Numbered from the stretch's first letter, positions 32,401 through 40,736 are shown. The stretch is 64,000 nt of DNA from Branchipolynoe longqiensis (GCA_030323885.1 CM059190.1:105937856-106001855); one strand, 5' to 3'. Translations and numbers: made by a program. Notes: a model not told the origin generated them from the sequence alone.

Positions 32401-35400
32401 ACTTTTACGACATCTAGAGGGCCAGTTAACATATCGAAAGAGAGCAACAGGAAGTCACTTTTACGACATGTAAAGGGCCGGTTAACATATCAATACAGAA
32501 ACCAACAGGAAGTCACTTTTACGACATGTAAAGGGCCAGTTAACATATCCATACAGAAACCAACAGGAAATCACTTTTACGACATCTAGAGGGTCAGTCA
32601 ACATATCCATACAGAAACCAACAGGAAGTCACTTTTACTAAATCTAGAGGGCCAGTTAACAAATCAATAGAGACCAACAGGAAGTCAGATTTACGACATC
32701 TAGAGGACAAATTAACATATCGATAGAGACCAACAGGAAGTCACTTTTACAACATGTAAAGGGCCAGTTAACAAATCAATACAGAAACCAAAAGGAAGTC
32801 ACTTTTACGACATCTAGAGGGCCAGTTAACATATCCACACAGAAACTAACAAGAAGTCACCTTGGCTGTAATCGATTAACACGACCCGGGCGACTCGGGT
32901 CACCCGAGTCGTCAGAATTTCAAATCGAACACCGCAAGTGGAGTCGAGAAATACACATGCCGTGTGCAAAACGACCTGACCCCAGTAACCCACCTCTTGG
33001 ATGGGGTTTGCTAGGAGCGATGACGTCACATCTGTGCTGGTACCTGTAGGAAACCAGCTACCAGTACAAGTCTTACGTGTTATTTTAATGCTTTTTTTAA
33101 AAATAACCCAGATTGTCAGTTTCTACAATCATAAAATACTTTAAATCCTATTTTACTGTACTTCATTCGGTTATTGAAAAAAATATTAAGTTTTAGATTA
33201 AGCCACCATTTTTTCCCACCCTGAGCATATTCGTTTATTCAACCCGAGTCTGCAGGATGTGCGCATGTGCCAAAAAGTGGCTCGGGTGACCCGAGTTGAT
33301 TAATCGATTACGCCCACAGGGTTCATACAGTTATTCAGCAATCAAATTAAAAAGTCTATTAGGGCCTTTTCAGGTGAGAAATTCATTTTTTAAGGCAAAG
33401 AAATGAAGACATTATAATGATTATATACGTGTCAACTCTTTATGGTCTAACTTCACCAGGTTTCTGTATGCTATTTTTATGGATGCATAAATAGTTCATA
33501 CACACCGTAAGTGTTAAGGCCAGAAGACTGAAAAAAGATGCTATTCAACTGGAATACAAATTTTTGAACAACAAAAATAAGTATAGTAGCTATGATGATG
33601 CAAACCAGAATATATTATGCTAATGCCGAGAATTGATGTATCATGATTCTGTCATTGGTTATGTTTCGTTGATGCAGCTGGCAATGAAAACAAATGAAAT
33701 CACAGTTGCTTTCGAATCGGACATTGAAAAATCTCAAAATCCAAGGTTTTTTGGACACATTTGGACAATTTTCAAAGCCTTTTCATGGTATTTTTTAATT
33801 TAAGGCCTTCTCAAGAGACACCTTTAAATTCAAGACCTTTTCAAAATTGTGTGAACCCTGTGACATCTAGAGGGCCAGTTAAACTATATACATAGATACA
33901 AATATCGTCTTTAACATCTCAGAGGGCATCAAACATATCTAGAGACCAAAGTTTGTTTTATTTCATGACACCTCTAGAGCACATTTCTATCACCGGCTGT
34001 TGGACATCAAACATATGGTCATTCTGACATATTTCTTTGGAGGAAACCCACCGCCGCCACATAGACTATGCTTTCCGATAAGCAGCAAGGGGTCTTTTAT
34101 ATGCACTTTCCCACAGACAGGACAGCACATACCACAGCCTTTGATGAACCAGTTGTGGACCACTGGTTGAAACGGAAAATAGCCCAAACTGCAAATGTGT
34201 CCACTGAGCAGGATCGATAGGATGATCGATACCTTCAGAGGTAGGGACTCTACCGCCTGAGCTACGTCCCGTTCCTATTTAGAGAGACCAATGCGAAGTC
34301 ACATTTACGACATCTAAGGGGGCAGTTAACATATCGATACGACCAGCAGTATTCCATTCACGTACCTTGTTCGCTTGCCTGGTGCGACGCCGTCCAGTGT
34401 CGTCATCACCATCCAGCTGGTCATCATGGCTCACCTACAAAGAGACAAATTTTGCAAAGATGGCACAATACTGGTCCACCAGGGGCTGTGTGCATCCCAG
34501 TACACATGGATAGATGAATAAAACAAACATTCATTTGGGTGTACAGACAGGGGATGCCGACCAAATCCACCATACCATATGGTAAAATAAAATTTTATAA
34601 ACTGGCTTTTCCATTAGGGAGCCTAGGTGGTGTAATGATTAGCACACTAACCGAGAATGCAAAAGGTGTGGGTTCAAACTCTGCTGTAGGTGTAATATTT
34701 CCCATTTTCAGCATACACATCCATAACACTGTTACCGTAATCAGGATCCTATACAAGTTATGTGCTGGATGGTTGTTGAACCTAACCTGGGTATGTATGT
34801 AAGCGCATTGCCTGTATGTATGTAAATTGTAAGAATTAAACGACTTATGGACACAAACCATTTAAAATACTTACAATTCCAGGGGACGAGTGCAGTAGTC
34901 TGCACTGACCTTTCAGGTAAGGAACCACATAGACAGGTAGGCATGGACAGGATGACACCAGGGAGCCTAGGTTTGTTTGTTGACCCAGAATGCAAGAGAT
35001 GTAGGTTTGAATCCTGCCATAGGTACAACAGGTCCAATTTTCATCACCCTTCACGACATATTTAATGGAAAAAGAAAGTTCATGAATCTTACCTTGGACA
35101 TTTTCTTTTTCTTTTCCTTGGGAGGCCCACAGTCATCGGGCTGAAAGATTTACACAATATATGTGGTGTACCTTGGCATTAATTGAAGTGAACCGTACAG
35201 ATCTGTCCGCCTCTATCGGACCGAATAATTAATTCCATTTTTACTCTAGGCTGGCTTAACAGTGGCAATAACTTCAGATAACTGTTTGCTTCTAAAATAC
35301 GCTTAGGATTCTGACTTTGTGAGATATGTCAAATCCATGACGTCACGATATAGAGATTCTCACAGGAGGTAGAATCTATTTCTGTCACAGACATAGAACT

Positions 35401-38400
35401 GTTTGTTTGTTGTTTTACGTCCTATCAACATCTAAGGTAATATCAGGGCGGGTACCGACTGGTGACAGTGGACACTCATGGCAACTTTATCACTTTATAG
35501 TGCTGCACCACTGGGAGACCAAGCCACAGGTACCATGATCCGATATCCAATAATCACATTATCCTGATAGTGATACTCTGCTAACCAGTCAGTCATCCTA
35601 TTAATGCAGAGTGCCATGATAGGTCGCGACAAGTATCAATTTTATAAGTCATTGGGTTGAATCGGCCGGGATTCGAATTTCCTACCTTCCGCATGGGGAA
35701 GCTTGCACTCTACCAATTTAGCCACAGCGTTCGGTGGCATAGAACTAAGGATGGCCTATCTGGGAAATATGGGTCGTTCTCAAAAACTGTGTACCGCTTT
35801 TGTGACATGTAAACCAAAAGTTAAAACATTCCAAATAATAGCAGAATCCATGTTTATATTAAGGTTTGGATTGTGTGCATATGAGTTGAAATTCAAACAA
35901 AATTTGATTGATTAGAGTAAAGCTAAACCAATAGTATCCTATAAGAAAAAAGTTGAAAAAAACATTTGATGCATGGTGCCGATATATACAAATTTCCATA
36001 TTTTCACTTTAGCCAAAATTATATAAGCATATTTTGGATATATTTTGTGGGATAGATTAGATGCATGTAATACAGTTAACAATAACTGTTGTTTTTTGTT
36101 TTTGTTTTTTTTAACGTCCTCGCAACATCTAAGGTCATATCAGGACGGGTACCAACTTGTGATAGTGCACACTCATGGTGACTTTATAGTGCTGCCCCAC
36201 TGGGAGACCAGGCCACCAGCACCATGACATGATATCCCACTCAGTCACATTATCATGACACTGAGCCAACCAGTTCTTGCCATATATCCTAATAATACCG
36301 AGCGCCTGTCTAGGAAGCGACAAGTATACATTTTTAAGTCATTGGTTTGAATCGACCATGGTTCGAACACAATAACTGTTTGACTCTCGACATTACTAAG
36401 AAAGAGAGCAACAGGAAGACACCCTAGCTTTTGCTAGCCAAGGCTATTTTTCCCAAGTGCAAGTCAAGTCAAAGTGATGTCACAGATCAATTTGTCTATA
36501 GTCTATTACAAAATCAGTAATTTATTGGGATAACAAAACTTCAAAAGGCTCACCAGAGATAAGTCATACTCATAGTTTATACACAGCCACCTGGTGTATT
36601 CTTGATGAACTAATTGCTATTTGTATCATTGCCCGATTAGGGAGACCGAGGAATTAGGGACACTGGTTGTGTTTGACTGGAATGTCCGCTGCCTAATGAA
36701 TGTGTAGTCTACACTGACCTCAGGCAAGGAGCCACACAGACAGGTGGTATAATGGTTAGCACACTAACCCGGAATGCAACAGGTATGGGTTCGTATCAGG
36801 CTCTATGCACAATATTTCATATTTTCAAGATCCCCATGAGAAATGTAATAAAATTAAAACAATACTCACGGCACTGAAGTCCGACTCTGCGTCATCTTCT
36901 TCATCTTCTGCTTCTTCCTTCACCTCCTGAATTCTCTTAATCTCCGCCATAACCATCTCATCGATCTCCTTCTTGCTGTGTAGATTATATATTCGAGATT
37001 AATAGTTTTAACATTTTTATTTATATCGCACAGAGCTAACCCATATCACTTTTACAAGAATGTGCAGATACGTTCTCTGGCCTTTATTTATTTTATTTGC
37101 TTAGTTTAACTTTTTATTATTTATATATTCACATTGCCTTGGGAGCATAGGGCAGGCAAATACAGTGACAAAATGGTGTCAAATTGGGATTAAAGTCATT
37201 CGGTACCTTGTTCTATTTGACCTGATGTGGCTGTATTTTAGATGTGAAACTAATCAAGTCAGCCATCTCAATATATAAAGAAATGCTACATAGTTATTTG
37301 ATACTGTTTACATTTCTTTCCTGTATTTGCAAGTTGGTCTCTGTATAATAATCAGTGTAGTATGATTACCACAGATCGCCTGTAAGGTGCAGCAAGGTTG
37401 AAGTTCGGAATCACAGACTATGGAGGGCTATACATTTATTTGCAATGCTTTGGAAGCATTGGGGAAGCACACACAAAAAATGATTAATTCAATTAAAGTA
37501 ATGCTTTATTGGTTTCTAGGTAAAACGGTACCCATCTACTGTTTTGCTAGCCAAGGCTATTATTCCCAAGTGCAAGTCAAAGTGATGTCACAGATCAATT
37601 TGTCTATAGTCTATTACAAAATCAGTAATATAATGGGATGACAAAACTTCAAAAGGCTCACCAGAGATAAGTCTTAAGCCGTGTTTACACGGGCGAGTTA
37701 AAACGGCTCATATAATGCGCCTTGCCTAGTTCGCCTCACATTCGCCGTGTAAACGCTCCGCTGAGGCGGATTAGGGCTGATTCGCCTCATATAGTTCACT
37801 TCAAATAAACCATGTCGCGAGGTAGTTTATATGAATTGATTGAGCTTGTTCCCGGGCGGCGAAAATGTAAAATAGCAGTGCTCGCCGGTTACAGGCTCAG
37901 CTGTAACTATCGCTGGTGCCCGGCAGTGTTAGGGACCGATTAGGCCGAAATCTATTGAATGCAATCATATTTAACAGAATTACATACTCAAATAATGAAA
38001 TTTAATTCAATTAACCTTAAATTCCAAGCGATATTAACGTAGCAGCTACATCGGCGTCGAATCACCGAGTGTAAACTAAACAAATAGCAGTGCTAGAGGC
38101 GGAACACTAAGGCTGCTGGTTCCCGGCGCCGAAACACTTTCAAACTCGGTCCGTGTAAACGCGCCACTACATCGCTTCATATAAATCGATTTGCCTAATT
38201 CGCTTCACAATTTCCCGTGTAAACACGGCTATACTCATAGTTTATACACAGCCACCTGGTGTATTCTTGATGAACTAATTGCTATTTGTATCATTGCCCG
38301 ATTTTTCTAACTATATTTAGAACTTATTTGTGGAATATGTGACCTCTATTAAACATTATTGCTCAATTGTGTCGCTTTATTTGGCTTCATCATTCATAAA

Positions 38401-38888
38401 TTTCGGTTTGGTCGTGATTCCGAGTCGGCGAGCTGCGGGGGAAACACCAAATGTTGAAATGACGTCACGGAAATATTTGGTCCCAGGATTGTGACTAAAA
38501 ATAGACTGGGGCATACCGGTGTCGGAAACGTAATGTAAACACGAGAAAAAAACTCGCCGAACCACATTTAACCGTTGCAACTTCAAATAAACTGACCACA
38601 GATAAATAACTAAATAAATATAAATAACTCACCGCTCAGTTAAATCGGCGTCGAATATGTTTTCAAGCTGCCGTCTGACTTTTTTTGACGACAACTGTGA
38701 TAAATCCGCATCTTTCATGATAGCTGCAATGAGAGAGTTGGCAATAGTAATCAAATACAGTCCTATGGCGTGATGCTAGTGATTGAAATACGTGCGTTAT
38801 ACCTTTTAGTTAAGAATGTAACCAGCTCACACGGCCTGTATATACCTGTAATTTCGGAGAGAAGCTTGTCTTTGCTGACGGAAGCCAT
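17480..38888 (-). CDS. DEK_C plus tandem-SWIB domain protein (UAF30/Spp27-like), 16 coding exons, 333 aa
   Basis: Spliced minus-strand gene reconstructed by hand. Exons, in transcript order: 38888-38846, 38723-38633, 36975-36870, 35140-35093, 34434-34366, 31990-31939, 30205-30147, 29636-29577, 27121-27067, 26756-26693, 25325-25262, 24778-24754, 20769-20705, 19684-19625, 18896-18842, 17565-17480. All introns are GT-AG and all phases agree. Residues 1-57 form a DEK_C domain (LLSEITAIMKDADLSQLSSK, then VRRQLENIFDADLTER). Residues 58-136 alternate acidic and lysine-rich stretches. SWIB 1 is about 137-215 and SWIB 2 about 246-325. Both contain VVK-MW-IIKERNL and FGMMKYLK. The linker at 216-245 is acidic, then basic. 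The ATG sits in a strong context (AAC ATG G). In known families DEK_C binds DNA and SWIB domains serve chromatin or Pol I transcription complexes; a nuclear role is inferred from this and the basic tracts. Yeast UAF30 and Tri1 have one SWIB. The exact complex is unknown. Confidence 0.93.
17612..18010. mobile_element. Degenerate hAT-like MITE remnant
   Basis: Begins CAGGGTTTATA and holds several TTTTCAAGGA/CCAGGACTT motifs, as in the hAT-like elements at 19294 and 33317. The right terminus is not recognisable. Lies in intron 15. Confidence 0.4.
18515..18836 (+). mobile_element. SINE-A, full length, ending beside an exon
   Basis: Head (GGTGGCTGAATTGGTAGAAC, GGGAGTTTGATTCCC), body and tail (CCAACAATCAAAC). 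The tail ends about 5 bp from the 3' edge of exon 15 (18842), so all but the first bases of intron 15 next to its donor are SINE DNA. Confidence 0.9.
19294..19539. mobile_element. 246-bp hAT-type MITE with 8-bp target duplication
   Basis: Ends CAGGGTTCATTC and GCATACCCTG (inverted CAGGGTNNNC), with TTCAAGAACATT motifs near both ends. Flanked by perfect 8-bp repeats ATTACAAT (19286-19293 and 19540-19547). CAGGG termini with 8-bp duplications are diagnostic of hAT. Lies in intron 14. Confidence 0.9.
20045..20345 (-). mobile_element. SINE-A in intron 13
   Basis: Inverted tail (GGTTGGTTGG), body, and part of the head (TTTGACTCGACCAGGAACCG). Confidence 0.88.
20452..20500 (-). mobile_element. SINE-A tail fragment
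   Basis: TTTTACCTCCTAACAACATC and TCATATCAGGAC. Confidence 0.65.
20818..21748. repeat. 47-48-bp satellite array, about 20 units, in intron 12
   Basis: Unit: CAGTTAGCTTATAACTCAAG then TAATAAGGCACAGTGACAACATTCACT. Units are highly alike, and a few lack the CA of GGCACAG. The array starts about 50 bp upstream of the exon 13 acceptor. Non-coding. Confidence 0.95.
21835..22440. mobile_element. pMITE copy with internally amplified segment
   Basis: Left part GGTTGCATAATCCGAGGGTT and usual interior. The right part is replaced by a tandem array of the family's own TCTAAGTTAGATATGTAGGA segment (see 22130-22425). Confidence 0.7.
22130..22425. repeat. 60-bp tandem array, 5 units
   Basis: TACCAGTTTCTAAGTTAGAT recurs at about 22137, 22197, 22257, 22319 and 22380. 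The same segment occurs once in other pMITE copies, so the array arose inside the element. Confidence 0.9.
22520..22645 (-). mobile_element. SINE-A head fragment
   Basis: Head-junction TTTTAAGTCATTTGGTTTGAC, B-box inverted GGGTTCGAACCC, and head end ACACATTCGGCCTACGCATC. From 22830 to 23230 no gene was recognised. Confidence 0.75.
23231..23356 (-). mobile_element. SINE-A tail-side fragment
   Basis: Tail and body up to CCCACTCAG, where a LINE fragment begins. Confidence 0.75.
23358..23800 (+). pseudogene. Non-LTR retrotransposon ORF2 C-terminal fragment
   Basis: Plus-strand translation resembles the region downstream of reverse transcriptase in jockey/Nimb-like elements (MGVKKELLKKLQILQNRALK, then AHERSTLEMAAKVWN). 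An in-frame TAG after LHPT and the absence of the catalytic domain show that it is dead. Lies in intron 12, antisense to the gene. Confidence 0.7.
24093..24268 (-). mobile_element. SINE-A head half
   Basis: Mid-body to tRNA-like head (CACACGGGAAGCCTGCGCTC, GATTCGGCCACCAC). Confidence 0.82.
24288..24552 (-). mobile_element. SINE-C copy
   Basis: AAAGTTTGTTTTATTTAAAG through CCGATAAGCAGCAAGGGGTC to TGCAAATAGGTCCACTGAG on the plus strand; antisense orientation of the family. Confidence 0.88.
24754..24778 (-). CDS. 25-nt micro-exon (exon 12) of the tandem-SWIB gene
   Basis: Exon 11 ends in phase 0, but the second SWIB domain (exon 13) needs one incoming base. This 25-nt segment fits exactly: acceptor TTTGCAG, coding KKSPTKRK plus one G, donor GTAAAC. 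It supplies the basic patch before SWIB 2, matching the lysine-rich end of exon 6 before SWIB 1. It is part of the gene at 17480-38888 and is listed separately because gene finders often miss exons this short. Confidence 0.82.
24885..25215 (-). pseudogene. CR1/L2-type non-LTR ORF2 C-terminal fragment
   Basis: Minus-strand frames encode LKLPKLSYRLLRGDMIEAYK, and in another frame LEVRKYSFLFPVTDPWNSLS. This is the same C-terminal region as at 7745-8064, with at least one frameshift. It lies in intron 11, between exon 11 and the micro-exon. Confidence 0.78.
25531..25605 (-). mobile_element. SINE-C tail fragment
   Basis: AAAGTTTGTTTTAATTAACA and the ATCGCCTATTGGACGTCAA block. Confidence 0.7.
25815..25965. 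mobile_element. pMITE end fragment
   Basis: AAAGCTGCATAACCCGATGA, CATCAGATTTTCTAAACCAA and TTTGATCCTACATG, as in other copies. Confidence 0.65.
26205..26518 (-). mobile_element. SINE-A in intron 10
   Basis: Body and tRNA-like head (GATTCTGCCACTGTGTCCG) are complete; the tail is short. Confidence 0.88.
27478..27980 (+). mobile_element. SINE-B dimer (two tRNA-Gln-like heads)
   Basis: Two nearly identical units 321-323 bp apart. Each has GTCTGCACTGACCTCTCAGG, then GGAGCCTAGGTGGTGTAATG and the B box GGTTCGAGTCCC. The tRNA-like part folds into a full cloverleaf (7-bp acceptor GCCTAGG/TCTAGGC), with a mismatched anticodon stem. The second unit is truncated after CATCACCCCCATGACA. Confidence 0.85.
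28349..28705. mobile_element. pMITE, complete copy with TTAA flanks
   Basis: Element 28353-28701 (349 bp) begins AGTTGCATAGTCCGATGG and ends ATCGGACTGTGCAGCT. TTAA lies directly on both sides (28349-28352 and 28702-28705). Short TTAA-flanked inverted repeats point to a piggyBac-type MITE. Confidence 0.8.
28706..28943. mobile_element. pMITE right half
   Basis: Contains CCTAAGTTAGATATGTAGGG and ends ATTGGATTATGCGGCT followed by TTAA. Confidence 0.65.
28975..29525. mobile_element. pogo/Tigger-like MITE split by an LTR
   Basis: Starts TA then CAGCAAAATACG and ends GGAGGTTTTACTG. The internal CCACAGATGGACCACTCCCC matches the copy at 10504-10693. A 351-bp LTR sits inside it. Confidence 0.75.
29069..29419 (-). 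mobile_element. Solo LTR, 351 bp, with 4-bp target duplication
   Basis: Bounded by TG..CA (TGTAATGGCC...GGCTACTACA) and flanked by ATAC (29065-29068 and 29420-29423). The matching empty site is at 10.6 kb. AATAAA on the minus strand suggests that orientation. A related copy is at 57867-58204. No internal retrotransposon region is adjacent, so this is a solo LTR. A G-run and a (GT)n lie inside. Confidence 0.78.
29816..30060 (+). mobile_element. 5S-rRNA-derived element (SINE or pseudogene)
   Basis: 29951-30046 aligns with the last three-quarters of animal 5S rRNA: CCGATCACCAAAGTCAAACA, then GGGCC, CAGTACTCGGATGGCTGACC, GCCTGG and GGTACTGCAGAC. The Pol III internal control region (GGATGGGTGACCGCC type) is nearly intact. 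A tRNA-like stretch with CCGCTCAGTTGGTTGAGTGG lies upstream. Substitutions rule out a normal 5S gene. Located in intron 7, about 90 bp from exon 7. Confidence 0.72.
30372..30538 (-). mobile_element. SINE-A head half
   Basis: CTTGCCCTATCCTAGTAATG to the head end CATTCGGCTATTCCATCTGG. From 30540 to 31420 (intron 6) no gene was recognised. Confidence 0.8.
31423..31752 (+). mobile_element. SINE-A, full length
   Basis: Head CCGGGCGCGGTCGCCGAATC, complete body, tail CCAACCAACCAACC. Lies 185 bp from exon 6, antisense to the gene. Confidence 0.92.
32125..32860. repeat. 58-bp satellite array, about 12 units, in intron 5
   Basis: Unit: GGGCCAGTTAACATATCAAT, ACAGAAACCAACAGGAAGTC, ACTTTTACGACATCTAGA. 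Some units lack a few bases. Matching pieces resume at 33861-33945 and 34285-34340, so the array has been split by other insertions. Confidence 0.93.
32864..33315. mobile_element. MITE with CTCGGGTCACCCGAG subterminal palindromes
   Basis: Ends GGCTGTAATCGATTAA and TTAATCGATTACGCCC are inverted. Just inside are near-palindromes of CTCGGGTGACCCGAG. A second copy lies at about 42582-43044, and a third, at about 41060-42415, is split by an RTE insertion. Confidence 0.72.
33317..33860. mobile_element. hAT-like MITE, 544 bp
   Basis: Ends CAGGGTTCATACA and TGTGTGAACCCTG, with TTTTCAAAGCC/TTCAAGACCTT motifs near both ends. The flanking 8-mers do not match (left end joined to another MITE), so the target duplication is lost. 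Confidence 0.65.
33951..34272 (-). mobile_element. SINE-C, near full length with tRNA-like head
   Basis: From AAAGTTTGTTTTATTTCATG to a head that, on the minus strand, reads CGGGACGTAGCTCAGGCGGT then AGAGT. That is a clear A box, showing that the family is tRNA-derived. Confidence 0.92.
34617..35060 (+). mobile_element. SINE-B dimer
   Basis: Two tRNA-like heads 345 bp apart (GGAGCCTAGGTGGTGTAATG at 34618 and GGAGCCTAGGTTTGTTTGTT at 34963). The second has a small replacement in the D-arm region. Between them is the same TGTATGTATGTAA spacer as in the 27.5 kb dimer. It ends just before exon 4 (35093). Confidence 0.82.
35402..35738 (-). mobile_element. SINE-A, full length
   Basis: Inverted tail (TGTTTGTTGTTTTACGTCC), body and head (GGGGAAGCTTGCACTCT). 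Confidence 0.88.
36105..36370 (-). mobile_element. SINE-A, head truncated
   Basis: Body (CAACATCTAAGGTCATATCA) to GACCATGGTTCGAAC. Confidence 0.85.
36429..36638. repeat. Local duplication, copy 1 (empty site)
   Basis: TTTTGCTAGCCAAGGCTATT to TATCATTGCCCGATT recurs at 37542-38303. This copy reads GATAAGTC then ATACTCATAG without interruption, so it shows the pre-insertion state of the MITE at 37677. Confidence 0.9.
36700..36840 (+). mobile_element. SINE-B, single unit
   Basis: GTAGTCTACACTGACCTCAG, GTATAATGGTTAGCACACTA and a partial B box. Immediately downstream (in plus coordinates) is exon 3. Confidence 0.75.
37542..38303. repeat. Local duplication, copy 2 (filled site)
   Basis: About 205 bp homologous to 36429-36638, split by the MITE at 37677-38230. 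Both copies lie between exons 2 and 4 (introns 3 and 2), flanking exon 3. Confidence 0.9.
37677..38230. mobile_element. 554-bp MITE with AGCCGTGTTTACACGG termini
   Basis: Perfect 16-bp inverted ends. Flanking trinucleotides are TTA and ATA; the empty site has ATA, which fits a 3-bp target duplication (Harbinger-like size). Inside are repeated GCCTCA/TTCGCCTCA motifs and a block (AGGCCGAAATCTATTGAATG) shared with the 63 kb element. Confidence 0.85.
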
Positions 38889-39012
38889 GTTGCCGTTTTG
38901 CGACTGTCGCCACGTGCGTCTACTTGGGGGCGCCACTGGTGGCTAGTTCTGGGACGGCTGTTCCCGCCACGGATACCTCAGATACGCCCACGCTTCAGTC
39001 GCCCAATGGGTG
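38889..39012 (-). promoter_or_regulatory. Probable core promoter of the tandem-SWIB gene
   Basis: The DNA just upstream of the ATG is GC- and CpG-rich compared with its surroundings. It contains a CACGTG E-box (38911-38916), a TTCCCGCC E2F-like site (38961-38968) and a CCAAT motif (39003-39007). The start codon lies in a CCATGTT/AACATGG context like the YY1 core that often overlaps initiation sites of TATA-less housekeeping genes. No TATA box is evident. The transcription start is not visible directly; this is inferred from position and motifs. Confidence 0.55.
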
Positions 39013-39219
39013 GTTACACACATCATGTTGGACCAGTTTCTCTGGATGGGCTGACATCATAGACGACTTCCTCCACCAACTCTCCCTCTGACGCTAGTGG
39101 CAGGAACTCGTATTCTGGGTAGAAGTAAAGGCACCGGGAGCTAAAAATTGTTTCATTATTTGGGAAGAGTAGAAAATGGGTTGGATCCAGTAGTCGCTAA
39201 TATGCAATTTTCTTCAGAA

Positions 39220-39260
39220 AGTTCCTGTTGACAAAATTTACATATTTTTTATTTCGGTCT
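39220..39260. other. 39.0-39.7 kb: intergenic, no gene seen
   Basis: Between the SWIB promoter and the C-rich segment the DNA is AT-rich with no supported frame, RNA or repeat family. GTTCCTGTTGACAAAATTTA weakly resembles a block duplicated at 40.6 and 44.8 kb. Confidence 0.4.
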
Positions 39261-39717
39261 AAATAATTCTAAAATTAGTTAATTCTATATTTAGATATAA
39301 ATATGACTGTCTAGACTTACTACTTTAGTTCCTACCTATATTTATATTTCTGATGAAGAGGCATTACTAATGGTCACTTTCTTAATTTAATCATTTAAAT
39401 TTTATTTATTTATGTATGAGAGAGTTCAATGACCAGTATATTAAATGATAACCCTATTCAAGTGCGCTGAGTTTGCATTGTCCGCAGAGTCGTATATTTG
39501 ATTGATTTGTTGTATCAAGGTCTTTAGCCCTGATATACATACTATCAGTAATTGATCAATACAAGTAAACAGTCAATATAGTCTACAACCAGTTTGCAGT
39601 TTGTAGGCATAGGCCTACTTCTGCAAATAACCGATGTATGGTGCATACGTAAAACTATAGTTACTCCCGCAGCACTGTGATCGGGTTGCTAAACACAGAG
39701 CTGGAGCTAACTGGTGG

Positions 39718-39960
39718 GGGAAAGGGGGAGGTCCCCCCCCCCGACCCCCCATCCGACCCCCCATCCGACCCTTCGACCCCCATCCGACCCCCCCCCCCGA
39801 CCCCCCAAACACCCTATTCCAGCCCCCCAAGGAAACCCAGTATGTAACCTCTTTGAAATGGCTGGAAATAGAATTTCAGCGCCTCTAGATTTCAAAGTTT
39901 CCGCTGGGGGTAGGGGTGGGGGTGGGTGGGTGGGGGGGATACCTCCAGATCCCCCAAAGT
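39718..39960. repeat. C-rich then G-rich low-complexity DNA
   Basis: (CCATCCGACCCC)n-like repeats at 39725-39830 and a G/GT-rich run at 39905-39940. The overlapping Pro- and Gly-rich frames on both strands are artefacts. Confidence 0.85.
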
Positions 39961-40005
39961 GCCTCGAACTTTCGACACTTGTTCGTTCCAAGAATTTATC
40001 TTCCC
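39838..40005. repeat. Dispersed repeat D, copy 1
   Basis: CAGTATGTAACCTCTTTGAA, GCTGGAAATAGAATTTCAG, a central G/C run and GTTCGTTCCAAGAA; similar order to copy 2 at 40900-41035. Confidence 0.6.
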
Positions 40006-40304
40006 CGCAAGCAAATCTGCCTCTCCAAATAAACGTTCCTCGAAACGATCGAAAAGGTGTCGGGAAGCGTTCCACCTCTTAAAGTCTTATTGACATCTGA
40101 TTCAAACCACGGCAGTTATTTCTCGGAATTGGACATGATTTTCATTCACCAACACGCTGCTATTGTGGATAGAGGTGAATATTTTATCCAGCGGAACTGT
40201 CACAGGATGTCATCATTTTCGATTCAGTGGCAACTCGGGGCATGCAGCCAGTGGCGTGCAGAAGTTGCGTGATGCCTGGCACTAAGTCCTTGATTGTATG
40301 CCCC

Positions 40305-40372
40305 CTCTCCCCACCCGTTCTGATATGATCATTGAAGTTGCCAGCACGTAAAACTCCAAGAACCAACCAATA
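40305..40372 (+). mobile_element. SINE-A tail fragment
   Basis: CCGTTCTGATATGATCATTG to CTCCAAGAACCAACCAA. Confidence 0.7.
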
Positions 40373-40487
40373 GTATTCCCGCAAAACTCAAGTATATGGT
40401 ATAGTACTGAGAATTGTGAGCAAGGAAGACATTTAAAATAAGCCCCGATATGAATGCCTGGGCCGTTGCACTTCTGTCACTTGCCCC

Positions 40488-40600
40488 GACTCTCTCTCCC
40501 TCTCTCTCTCTCTCCCTCTCTCTCTCCCTCTCTCTCTCCCTCTCTCCCTCTCTCCATCTCCCTCTCTCCCTCTCTCCCTCTCTCCCTCTCTCTCTCTCTC
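40488..40600. repeat. (CTCTCC)n microsatellite
   Basis: Pure CT/CTCC repeats. Ser/Leu/Pro frames over it are artefacts. Confidence 0.97.
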
Positions 40601-40736
40601 AGTTTTACTTATTTTATTCGTTTATATTTATATCCTATGGTTAATGACATATGTATAGCTAGGAAATGAGTAGGGTTAATCAGACATTGGTTATATATTT
40701 CTCTCAAACAAGTTTCTGTTGACACATTTGGCATTT
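40598..40736. repeat. Recent duplicate, copy 1
   Basis: CAGTTTTACTTATTTTATTC through TTGACACATTTGGCATTTT, about 138 bp, almost identical to 44778-44915. Confidence 0.9.
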
